Shown piece after piece: positions 1-9,717 of a stretch of DNA of 64,000 nt. The position numbers and the translations under genes are program-made. The stretch lies in contig NC_090615.1 of the NCBI RefSeq assembly GCF_004359215.1, positions 5,410,491 through 5,474,490 on the forward strand, read 5' to 3'. How positions within the stretch are numbered: the stretch's first letter is position 1; every line of letters starts with the position of its first letter. Source of the DNA: Bremia lactucae. Lineage: Eukaryota > Oomycota > Peronosporomycetes > Peronosporales > Peronosporaceae. A model generated the notes under the pieces. That model saw nothing but the letters and a program-made list of their open reading frames with translations, was not told the DNA's origin and made no database searches.

Positions 1-2349
1 GCACTCGGACGTGATTGTAAATTGCGAATAGTGCGTGCCAATGAGAAGACTATAGTCCATGATACCTGCACTAGCGAGGTAATCACTATCACGGGTCAGC
101 TGCTTCATGAGTTTAGTTGCTGTCTCTGGATTTAACTTGAGTCGCTTCTTTAAATCATTATCACGCAGAGTAATGTCAGGATAATGCTCTTCTTCCGGCA
201 AGAAACATGGTGTATGCTGCGTGCCACCAAATACAAAAAACTTGTTGCATTTCGAACAGCGATATTTCTCTCCCAACACACAAGCTGGGGCATTGCGATC
301 GACCCACGAACCCTTGATATCATATCTTCGATGAATCACCTCGGTCGTACTCAAGACATTTCCCATCACGATAAAGTAAAAGATTTGGCCATACATTTTC
401 ATAGCATGAAAGCCAAAAAAACGTGGCAAAAGGGTTTCCGGATTCCATTTCAAATAGCGCAAATAGGATGGCAGTAGTCGCAGTAGCACATTCTTCTCTT
501 TCGACGTTGTGCTCTTGACCAAATACTTGCGATCGCACGTATTAAACACAAACGCACCGCTTCGACCTTCACTAATGCGTTCATTAATCGTAGATCGAAA
601 TGCAAAAATGTACTCGGCATCATTGACTCCATACAATTGGCGAATCGACGCAAAGACGCGCGGCTGGAAGTCGTAAAATTGCATCTCAGTTAACGCCATA
701 GGAAGAAAACTAAACCGCAAATTACTTGGGTTGTCACGCGGTTCCTCTACTACGCGAATTGACGAGTTGCGCATCGCGCGGAGAATGGGCATGGACCGTG
801 GAGGAATCGTCTGCGAGCAGACGGAATCGTTAATCGACCAGGACGACATTAATTGCCGAATACGGCGTTGAGGCGAACGCTGCCAGTCCATTTGAAACGT
901 GTGATTATTTCCATTCTCTCGACGCATTCGATGATGGTGTTGAATCGACTCAATAATCCCATTTGTTGCCATGTGAATCATTTGTTTCCGTAAAGCGACA
1001 TTCAGCTGTGGATTCATCATTTTGTCTTCGTGTTTATGGTGATCTTCGCGCAAACCATCGCTCGTGTCAGTGCCTCCAGAACTGTCTCCACTCGGCGACA
1101 ACGACTTTCGTGTGAGTAATTCATTCTTTTCCAAGAGCTCTAGCGACGAGCTTGTAGCCTCTTTCGAGTAAAACGAAGGAAAATACGGTGAATTGACTAC
1201 AATCCATACGATAATGTTCACAGAACCACGAGACGCATGCATGAACGCACTGAGATCAATTAACTCTGTAAATAGCAATTTACCCAGCTCACGCTTGACT
1301 GTGACTGTATTCGTCATTGCAAAGAGGCAGATCATTAAAAACGACCATGAAATAAACACCGCGCACGTTAGCATTCCATTCGAAAGCACTCGTCGTCGCA
1401 CTTCAAACGTCTCTTCTAATCCACGACGGAGTCGGCTTCGAACATAAATCATGCATGCAATCCCAAAGAGTAAGTACACGACGACACACGTATGATAGAG
1501 AATCCACTGGTGCCAAAAGAAGCCTGGCTGGTCCGTATTATGGTGAAACCAAATAAAGCGCTGTTCACTGGCATCAGCAATCTTTTCACACTCGACCGTA
1601 GCGTCGTTTGTCTTTATACAATTGGATACCGCATCCCCAAGAGACCATAAGACGAGGCCACAGACGATGCCACTAAGCACCGAGTAAAACCAATAGACTC
1701 GAAAATTATGCGCATATGACGTAAATGGATTTGTAATGGATTGGACCATATCAATGGGAATTGCAAAGAACCAAAACTCTCCAGCGACAAGCAACGCCTG
1801 CGTAATGGCAGCGATGCGGAATGGGAGAGCTACCGAATCGGAGAACTCGGTTAAACAGTACTCAGCGATGTAGATTAAAGCTAGCAGCAAGTCTACAAGG
1901 CTTTTACTGAAAATCAGTGGATTTGGATGCGCGCGCACGGCCGGACTTGCCAAAAAAGCGACGATAATCACCAGAGTAAAAGCTGCAGAGACAATAGCGC
2001 CTAAAAACAAGTACTCATCGGCACTATAGCTGCCTAATAATGCAATCATCGAGCACGCGATCCCAACGAGCACCAAAAGACCCGCAATCGCTGCTACGAG
2101 GCCAGAACACGGGCCTGCTATAAGAGCTTGGGAACAACCACAGACATACAAGAGCCATCTTGTACAAAAACGACTCTTGCGTGGTTTGTAGCGCGACCTC
2201 GCGAGCTGTTCAACGGCAGCGTCACTGCAAATGGAAAGAGAGAATATATTAGGATGTTGTTGTTAAATGATGTAGAAGTAGGCACGGACGCACAGGTCTC
2301 GACCGTGTAGTAACCCATCGCTCTCGGTGGCAGGCGGCAGGCGCCCCAT
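1..2349 (-). CDS. GPCR-phosphatidylinositol phosphate kinase fusion (partial, 3' end outside window)
   Basis: A receptor-kinase fusion of the oomycete GK (GPCR-PIPK) type. I propose a 56-nt first exon (2294-2349, starting MGRLPPATES) and a 69-nt intron (2225-2293, donor GTGCGT, branch-like CCTAAT, acceptor GCAG). The reading frame then stays open from 2224 to the window edge, giving 760 visible residues. Residues about 45-310 hold seven hydrophobic helices, and a cytoplasmic linker follows. The kinase domain runs from about residue 440, with SEGRSGAF, the lysine-bearing KYLVKS, YDIKGS, LRDNDL and MDYSLLIG, which are hallmark PIPK motifs. The family phosphorylates phosphoinositide head groups and is thought to couple G-protein-type sensing to lipid signalling at membranes. 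The kinase C-terminus and activation loop lie outside the window. Family assignment is firm; the first exon rests on splice-site reading, and its phase is consistent. Confidence 0.9.
2225..2293 (-). other. Intron 1 of the GPCR-PIPK gene
   Basis: The 69-nt intron has donor GTGCGT, a CCTAAT branch-like box and a pyrimidine-rich stretch before GCAG. Removing it joins LLHGRDL to DAAVEQLARSR in phase and avoids the stop that ends the unspliced first-exon frame. Confidence 0.7.
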
Positions 2350-4082
2350 GCGAGATTAAACGAAGACAGAAGTGGGTACGTCGCACTGTCTCTGGTGAAG
2401 GAGATTTCGTACCCAAGTTTGGTACATTTCTGTAACGGATGTGCGCTAATTCGGTACTAATTGCCTTTCTGTTGACTATTTAATGGTAGCACCGATATTG
2501 CAGCAAGTAACAATAGCCGCTGTCCATTTATTGGCAGGTGTTAAGCATGTCCGCGAATGGCATTACTTTCCATCTTGATAAACATGCAAAAAGACGGCTG
2601 ACAAGCGTTTGTTAACAAATAAACTCAGAACTACAGTCCTCCCTCTGATACCTCGTAGTCTCTTTACTATTAGTTATCAAAAGTTATTAGCTATCGAGTT
2701 ACTGCAAGAAATAAGCTAGCGACTATAGAACAACGACGGTGGACGTCAAATCCTATACGTTACCAGGGGCTCTAAGGTTTCGGGGGATAAGTTATCAGAT
2801 GGAAGACTGTATGGACATACGACTGCTGAAACATTAACAATCGAGGCACGATTCAGCGATGTTTGTCAATCATCGTTTGTCACGGCTCGCGTACGCGCAC
2901 AGCTTAAAGAGGGATCACTTATCCAATATTCTGCATTTACGTTTAATATAGTTTGGGTTTAGTTTGACGAAGTGCGTGCACGAATGCTATACAATAAGGC
3001 GCTACTTGTTTACTTCCCGACACACAAGTCAATTTATTCTTCAGGCATCGATTATTTTCTCTAACTTATCGATTCGTAACCAGCGACAAAAGCGAAGTCC
3101 GGCACGCGAAGTCGCACTTTTAAATTTTCAGGTTAAGAAGATGGCGACAGCTTCTCGAATTTCATATTTAATGGACTTCTACGCAATTATCCCCACTTTT
3201 AATGAATGACGTCCTCTTTTTTCATCAAAGACATCGATTAATGTAACCTGGAATTGCAAACGCAACATTTAGACATTGTCTATTGCATGACAATTACTAG
3301 ATGATGTGCTTGACAAAACTGCGATGAAATTCGTTCATAACATTATGTCGTTTCGTGCCGACGTATTTACAACGTGTACTGCCCGAGATTATTGCCATGG
3401 AGTTGCAGCTGGCGGACATTGATGCGACCGTGGAACAGCGTCTTGAGCGGTATTAAGAAAGTTGAGTGCTCGTCAAGACAATTTTGAATGTGACTGGCGA
3501 TGGCTTGAAGGAGCTTTTTGATTTCAGACACGTAATGCTGACAGTTGTTTTCAGGGACAGCTGGAGCTACAGCGGTGATTGCTCTGCTTCTGGGACAAAC
3601 AGCGAAACAACCCCTTACGTCGCAAATGTTGGCCACAGTTCAGTTCGCCACGAGATACATTAATGGAAATGTTCGAAAGTCAATTTAGGACAAGACCAAA
3701 GCTATTTTGCTGGCTTGTGGTTATCCGCGCGAGACTGTGTCTACCACTGCAGAGAATCAAATCGAAACAAGATTAACTGTGAATCTCCTGCCGTAAACGG
3801 AATCTTCCTAAAGAAGACAGGTCGACGCGTGCATTCAGAGTGTAGGCGACAAAACAAGCGAACGCCTGAATGGATAGTTGACGTAAAACGGGTCATGCAA
3901 GCGTAGGATGGCTCATTCTTCTCTAAAATGTAGCCTTTTTTACATATGACTACCACAACATTGATCCAGAGTGTGATGAAATCCAATCTAGAACTTATTT
4001 TTACTGAGACACTTATTTATTCAATAATTATCTCAGTAGAAATAAGTTCTATTGAAAAAATACGAACTTTTCTTTCTTGAGG
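2350..4082. other. Intergenic region, no convincing gene
   Basis: This 1.7-kb stretch holds the promoter side of the GPCR-PIPK gene and, at its right end, that of the small membrane-protein gene. The short open frames lack family signatures and mostly lack ATG starts. One minus-strand frame (3367-3636) has a regular amphipathic composition and may be a gene relic, but I cannot identify it. Confidence 0.5.
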
Positions 4083-4412
4083 ATGGGTCGCCAGCATATT
4101 AGTGTCGCCGTTGTGGCGCTGTCTGCTGTGACGGGCACGACGGCGGCTGCCGTCTCCATGATGGCATACTTTCGATTTCAGCATCCACAAGAATTTGCAG
4201 ATGCTACTATCCGAATGTCGCACCCAGAGCTATCCGATGATATTAATCGCAAGTGGGGGCTTTTCGGCACAGGCATCTTTGACTCAGTGCCACAGCGCGT
4301 AAAAGATTTTTTCAGCGTGCCTGACATGGCCGAGCGATTCGAGCTGCAAAAGAAAAAGCGAGACGAGCAGATACGACTAACAATCGAGGATTTGCGCCCC
4401 AAGGGCAAGTAG
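4083..4412 (+). CDS. Small single-pass membrane protein, 109 aa, function unknown
   Basis: The frame starts at the first ATG (MGRQHISVAVV) and ends at a TAG at 4410-4412. Residues about 7-30 form one hydrophobic helix rich in Ala and Val. Two Pro/Phe-containing segments follow, and the tail is strongly charged (KKKRDEQIRLTIEDL). This architecture is seen in many small inner-mitochondrial or ER membrane subunits, but I do not recognise a family. It is convergent with the eL15 gene, whose stop lies 160 bp downstream. The ordered domain layout and balanced codon use make it look like a real gene rather than a chance frame. Confidence 0.55.
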   Translation: MGRQHISVAVVALSAVTGTTAAAVSMMAYFRFQHPQEFADATIRMSHPELSDDINRKWGLFGTGIFDSVPQRVKDFFSVPDMAERFELQKKKRDEQIRLTIEDLRPKGK

Positions 4413-4573
4413 GGAATTCAAATTATTGGTCATGAACATCGTGGTATCTAGGAATTATGATTTTTGTTTTCATCACATAATACTAGACAAATATAGTAAA
4501 TAAAATAACGGCAGCAAAGTCGCGTGTATTCAACAAATTCTGTAACTGTTGTCGCAACAGACTTGTGCTACAC

Positions 4574-5194
4574 TTACGAGCGGTAACGACGCAACGACAG
4601 TGTGTTGCGACGTTTCCAGTTCTGACGGAACGAGGAACCAATAATCTTGTTAGCTCGGTGGCCACGTTTGCGCAGGCCACGGCCTTGGCGACCGGCCGAC
4701 GTGAGACCACGTTGCTGGCGGCCCTTGTGCACGGCATCGACGATCCAATTAATACGAGGATCACGACGAATGACCTTGTGCGAGTGATCCACCATAATGA
4801 TTTCAAAATACTTGTGCGTAGCGTCTTGATTCACCCAGTATGAGTTTAGTACACGGAGGTTAGAAAACTTGTTGCCAGCACGCTCCTCGGCCACCGAACG
4901 TAGGTTGCGTTCGAACTTAAGCTGATTGATACCGTGGTGCTTCGGCTTACCGTACACTATACCCTTCGAGTTTGGACGCTTGCGTCCACCGCGACGCACG
5001 GCGACGCGCACAATCACAAAGCCCTGCTTGGCCTTGTATCCGAGACGGCGTGCCTTGTCAACACGGGTAGGGCCCGTCACACGGTGAATGACTGGTAGCT
5101 GACGGTACTCCCAAGCACGCACACGCAGCAAAAATCGCAAAACATCCGACTGTTTGCGCTTCCACAGCTCCTCGAGGTACTTATACGCTCCCAT
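4574..5194 (-). CDS. RPL15: 60S ribosomal protein L15 (eL15)
   Basis: The 206-residue protein starts [17 protein letters not shown] and ends LSLRRYRS, which is eL15 from end to end. Characteristic segments include [39 protein letters not shown] and the basic C-terminal [11 protein letters not shown]. eL15 is an essential protein of the large ribosomal subunit in the cytosol. The usual family length is about 204 residues, so the gene is complete and has no intron in its coding part. An in-frame TTG 24 nt upstream is not needed as a start. The gene is divergent from the methylglutaconyl-CoA hydratase gene and probably shares its promoter region. Confidence 0.97.
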   Translation of the reverse strand: MGAYKYLEELWKRKQSDVLRFLLRVRAWEYRQLPVIHRVTGPTRVDKARRLGYKAKQGFVIVRVAVRRGGRKRPNSKGIVYGKPKHHGINQLKFERNLRSVAEERAGNKFSNLRVLNSYWVNQDATHKYFEIIMVDHSHKVIRRDPRINWIVDAVHKGRQQRGLTSAGRQGRGLRKRGHRANKIIGSSFRQNWKRRNTLSLRRYRS

Positions 5195-5352
5195 TCTTCG
5201 TCGACTTTGCGAATACAAGTTTTGCGTGCCACGATGATCCGAGCAGGCTTAGCCAGTCAATCATCCTTAACCCACCGTAAGTACGATGGACACAATACCA
5301 GAGATCGAATTTACGAAAATGGTGTCTACCACATCCGTTTAAAGCTTGAAGT
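5195..5352. promoter_or_regulatory. Divergent intergenic region between eL15 and AUH-like gene
   Basis: Only 158 bp separate the eL15 ATG from the conservative AUH-like ATG, so both promoters must lie here or extend into coding sequence. It also contains an ATG at 5234 followed by a strong GTAAGT donor at 5277. It may therefore hold an alternative first exon or an upstream ORF. No TATA-like element was identified with confidence. Confidence 0.5.
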
Positions 5353-6360
<1,008 letters not shown>

Positions 6361-6637
6361 CCAACCCATCCATAAAATATCTCGTGTGATCGGTATGACA
6401 AATTGCAGTAAATTGAATACGGCTAAATGTGAAAATTATTTTGAATTCGATGTAAAATTTTGAAATACTGCGTGGAAGTAATTGGTGAAGTGCCGAGCTG
6501 CGTTTTTAACTTCATCTACTATGCAGACAGAAAGCAAAGCCAAGTCGGTCCAGCACTGCAAAATTGAATGCGCGCTGCATAATGTTACATCGTATATTCA
6601 CGATGCTTTCGACAAGCTTTATACTCGAAGATGCTAC

Positions 6638-6896
6638 TGTTGAAAAAGCGCGACTGGTTGAAGGAGCGCAGCTGGTAAGGTGAAAAGGCGCGACTGGTGA
6701 TGTGAAAGGGTGCGACTGGTGATGTGAGAGGGCGCGACTGGTGATGTTTAAGAGGCGCGACGTTACTAACGGACGGAGCATCTCATGGGGTTACACGAGT
6801 GATCTTTGGTAACTGGTGAACAAGAAAACAGAAGATCATAGCTCGAAATACATTTAGTTTATCAGCTTCCTACGACTGGCTTAGTGCCATGAATCA
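6638..6896 (+). repeat. Copia-type LTR (5' LTR copy)
   Basis: The sequence begins TGTTGAAAAAGCGCG and ends near GCCATGAATCA. It matches the LTR at 41394-41591 along its length, including ACGGACGGAGCATCTCATGG and CCTACGACTGGC. Its first half is built of about five ~21-bp tandem units around GGCGCGACTGGTGATGTGA. The 41394 copy has fewer units, which explains its shorter length (198 against 259 bp). Copia gag sequence follows in the same orientation. Confidence 0.7.
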
Positions 6897-6939
6897 CAGG
6901 ATGTGAGTCTAAACCTGCCTGAAGCCCCTCTTGTAGCTT

Positions 6940-7535
6940 TGCTAGGTGCTCTCGGCCCGAATGAGGTCGATGAGACGACACGTGACAGCGCGGACATCTC
7001 TTGACCGAGAGAACGAGGGACCTCTGAGCATGGTGCGGATCGTCTGGACAGACTTGAGGGACTCGTCGGAAGCTGATGCGCGACTTGGCGTGGGAACGCG
7101 CGGAGCGGGCCCAGCTGCCTTCTGCGGACCCGGGTATCCATATGGGAAGTGGCTCAAGTGTGTTTAGCCACTTCTTGACTGCTGAACGGAACAGGAACAG
7201 GGCCGATTCGCTTGGTGAAGCGATGGGCATCAATCCCAATTTAATTTGCCGCAGCCTCAAGCGCAGCAACAACAGCAATTCTTCCCTACGGTTCAGCCTA
7301 CGGCGCGGGCTTACGCGCAACCAAGGCAGCACTTCCATCCGCCACAAGACTTTGGAGCTAAGATGCCAACCGTCAAGGATATGAAGCTGTCTATCGAGCG
7401 CTTCACTGGAAAAAAAGAATACAAAAGACTTGGAGCAGGATATAAGGACTGGCGCTTGCAGTTCCTGGGCGAGCTTCGCGCGGCCCAACGCCTTAGTGGA
7501 GGTGAATGGCCTGAGGAGTACAAGATGGTATCGTT
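6940..7535 (+). pseudogene. Copia gag, 5' part, frameshifted and interrupted
   Basis: The open part near the end reads PPQDFGAKMPTVKDMKLSIE followed by FTGKKEYKRLGAGYKDWRLQ. This is the N-terminal domain of an oomycete Ty1/Copia Gag polyprotein, which packages element RNA. Upstream, a Gln-rich stretch is spread over several frames with stops between them, so the copy is dead. At EEYK the coding sequence stops abruptly and Gypsy LTR sequence begins. The matching continuation (ALDRYLDG...HFDKMKGVW) occurs 30 kb away at 37614. Confidence 0.7.
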
Positions 7536-7607
7536 ACATGAAATTAACAATAAAAGATTGTTAATTAATATTATCCAAAAGGTAGATAATATTTGGAGGA
7601 AATTACT
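7536..7607 (+). repeat. Fragment of Gypsy LTR (subfamily B), 5' end
   Basis: About 70 bp match the start of the LTRs at 37161 and 60519 (ATCGTTACATGAAATTA, GGTAGATAATATTTGGAGGA). The first ~10 bp of the LTR are missing. The fragment runs into an assembly gap. Confidence 0.7.
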
Positions 7608-7707
7608 NNNNNNNNNNNNNNNNNNNNNNNNNNNNNNNNNNNNNNNNNNNNNNNNNNNNNNNNNNNNNNNNNNNNNNNNNNNNNNNNNNNNNNNNNNNNN
7701 NNNNNNN
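7608..7707. other. Assembly gap (100 N)
   Basis: Exactly 100 unknown bases, the usual placeholder for a gap of unknown size. It falls inside an LTR, where assemblies often break. Confidence 0.99.
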
Positions 7708-8130
7708 AGGTTAGAACGGACGCATGACAAAGCGGGACAAAGCGCAGATCTTGTACAGACACCTTGACTAGTATAGGACGGCCTAACGGCGTAACAATTA
7801 TAGGCCAGGTACAGAGTTGCGACAAGACAGCTCAACCTCCATCATGCGAGCAATTTGGCGAATGGAAGCTGTAGGAAGTCCGCACGGTGTGAAGGAACTA
7901 CATAATCCATGCAACACACCTCTTTCGGGACTGTCTGCACGGTGTGAACGAACTACGGAATGCATCCAACACCTCTTCTGGGACTGTCCGCACTCGAGGG
8001 CTCTTTGGGACAAACTCGTAAGCCATTGGACCGGTGAGCGTCTAGCAACGATTGGCGAGATTGATTTAAACATAAATCAAACAATTAACAGAACTGTTGT
8101 CTTGTTGCCTATTTTCTTATATGTGAAATA
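7708..8130 (+). pseudogene. LINE (non-LTR retrotransposon) reverse transcriptase C-terminal fragment
   Basis: After the gap, a plus-strand frame (about 7930-8080) reads RCERTTECIQHLFWDCPHSR then ALWDKLVSHWTG. The spacing C-x5-C, H, W-D-C with a following LW resembles the zinc-binding segment at the C-terminus of LINE reverse transcriptases (zf-RVT type). No reverse transcriptase core is present, so this is a short 3' remnant. The preceding ~200 bp carry no recognisable domain. Confidence 0.5.
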
Positions 8131-8575
8131 ATATATTTACTCCTCTATGAGAAAATATTTTTTGTGTAACGGGATCCCCGTCACAAAGCCAAAACACTTT
8201 CGATTATTGCTGTAGTCTAAAAATATCAATAATATGATAAATCAAAAACGACACTTTCCTTTCTCCAAGGATTCAACTCGTAATAATAATAATATTTATC
8301 AAGTTTTCTCTGCAGCAATTTTTGCAACAGAACCTAATATTTAGCGCTAATATAATCATTACTTATCCCACACCATAAAGCATGTAACAAATTTCTATTA
8401 CTACTCCAGTAGGCAATAATGTTGCATCGCATGATTAATCCATTTTAAATATGCAAATTAGGCTACCCAACATTGCAATACACAGCAATACCCTATTTTT
8501 TAACTTTCCGACATTCGTCGATCTTATACAATCCAAATTTCATGGGAAAAAATGTAACTTGTGAAATTATGCTCA
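8131..8575. other. AT-rich intergenic region
   Basis: The stretch is AT-rich with short poly-A/T runs and ATA/TAA repeats. It contains a small palindromic motif near 8167 (TGTAACGGGATCCCCGTCACA) that resembles LTR ends of this genome. No gene was seen. Confidence 0.5.
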
Positions 8576-9228
8576 TTACTTCTTTTGCTTTGCAACATAG
8601 TTCGCCACATCTTGTTGCAGCATATCTTGACGGCGTATCTCTCTGCGTCCCTGTGCGCCATCTAATGACGAAGTGAGCCACTTAGGCAATGTCGGCTGCT
8701 CCTGAGACTCTTGGTTAGCATGAAGCATGGCCAGTGCAGCTTCAATTTTTTTCGTGCTTGTAGTTGCCTTCTCAACTTCCTTTTCATCTCTTTGAGACAT
8801 TGCAGCATGCTCCACTTGAGCAGCTTTTTCTTGACTAGCAGTGATTTCCTCTAATCTTTGGAGACGGTTGCGCATCTCCTCCATCGCCTCCGCTAGTGTC
8901 ATGTCCTTGTTTTGACGCTCTTGGATGACGTTCAGCTCACTTTCAATCTGCTTAAGTCGAATTTCTTCATTTTTCTGCTCCATTCGTAGCTTTACGGAGT
9001 ACAGGTAAATCCCTAGAATCGTGCCAGGGCCAAAGGCAAAGAGTCCGTAAAGAAGTTTTCGCTTCGGCGACAGTAGCTTTCTGTGGCAGCAGTAACAATT
9101 ACAAGTAGACAAACGCAACCCAAAAAGCTGGTTTGAGTGCATATACTGCTGTCATTATCAAATTCTACGCACTCGTGCGCGTCCGAAGGAGCATTCGAAA
9201 AAAGCATTTTGAACCTGCTCGCCGCCAT
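8576..9228 (-). CDS. Single-pass membrane protein with long coiled coil, 186 aa, function unknown
   Basis: I assign two exons, 9173-9228 and 8576-9080. They are joined over a 92-nt intron with donor GTGCGT and acceptor CACAG, in phase. The spliced protein starts MAASRFKMLFSNAPSDAHEK. Residues about 28-48 (LLYGLFAFGPGTILGIYLYS) form one membrane helix. Residues about 50-150 are highly charged, heptad-like and Glu/Lys/Gln-rich, predicting a coiled coil. The C-terminus ends DVANYVAKQKK. Starting at the in-exon ATG 9142 would replace the N-terminus with a Cys-rich stretch and is less convincing. A role as an organelle-membrane tether or complex subunit is possible, but I recognise no family. Confidence 0.6.
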
Positions 9229-9717
9229 GATTGCGTTTGGACAATAATTTAATTACTTCAAAAAGTGTTTTTCTTGCACAATTTGCCGAAAAAAGCAGGG
9301 TAAAACGTCCCTCACATTTCGTGCCTAAAAGTGCAATAATGCCTAAACACTTTTTCGTTAAAATTTGATCCGAAGTATATAAGAATGATGCAGTATTTTA
9401 TAAATGAGCGCGTTATACCGACACGACTTTTGTTCATGTAAACGTATTGAAGAAAACTATTAATGGCTCGCAACATGAGGCTGACAAATCAAGTCGGCCG
9501 CATGACAATCGGCCACTGCATATTATAGAGCTTATCAGGGTGGCGGACATAATTCGATCGAGTCAACTTATAACTTATTTTATTCCATTGATTGGCTAGT
9601 ATGCTCAACTTGACAAATTATTGACATGGAAAAAAGATCGGCTACTATGCATATAATGCTTTTTGCTGGCCAAATTTACAATTGCGTGACATTTTTACTG
9701 GACCAAAAACACTCTTG
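9229..9717. promoter_or_regulatory. Divergent intergenic region
   Basis: This 489-bp region separates the starts of the coiled-coil gene (-) and the PPR-TPD gene (+), so it should hold both promoters. It is moderately AT-rich. I could not place a defined initiator or TATA element. Confidence 0.45.

Noticed and set aside
3367..3636. Minus-strand 89-codon open frame
   Set aside because: It begins with GTG, has no recognisable domain and no nearby splice partners. The composition is suggestive of a relic, but not enough for a gene call.
3466..3986. Several overlapping short open frames
   Set aside because: They overlap on both strands, lack domains and have compositions expected of chance frames.
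7246..7835. Frames of about 170 codons on both strands
   Set aside because: They run through 100 N and join Copia gag, LTR and LINE pieces.
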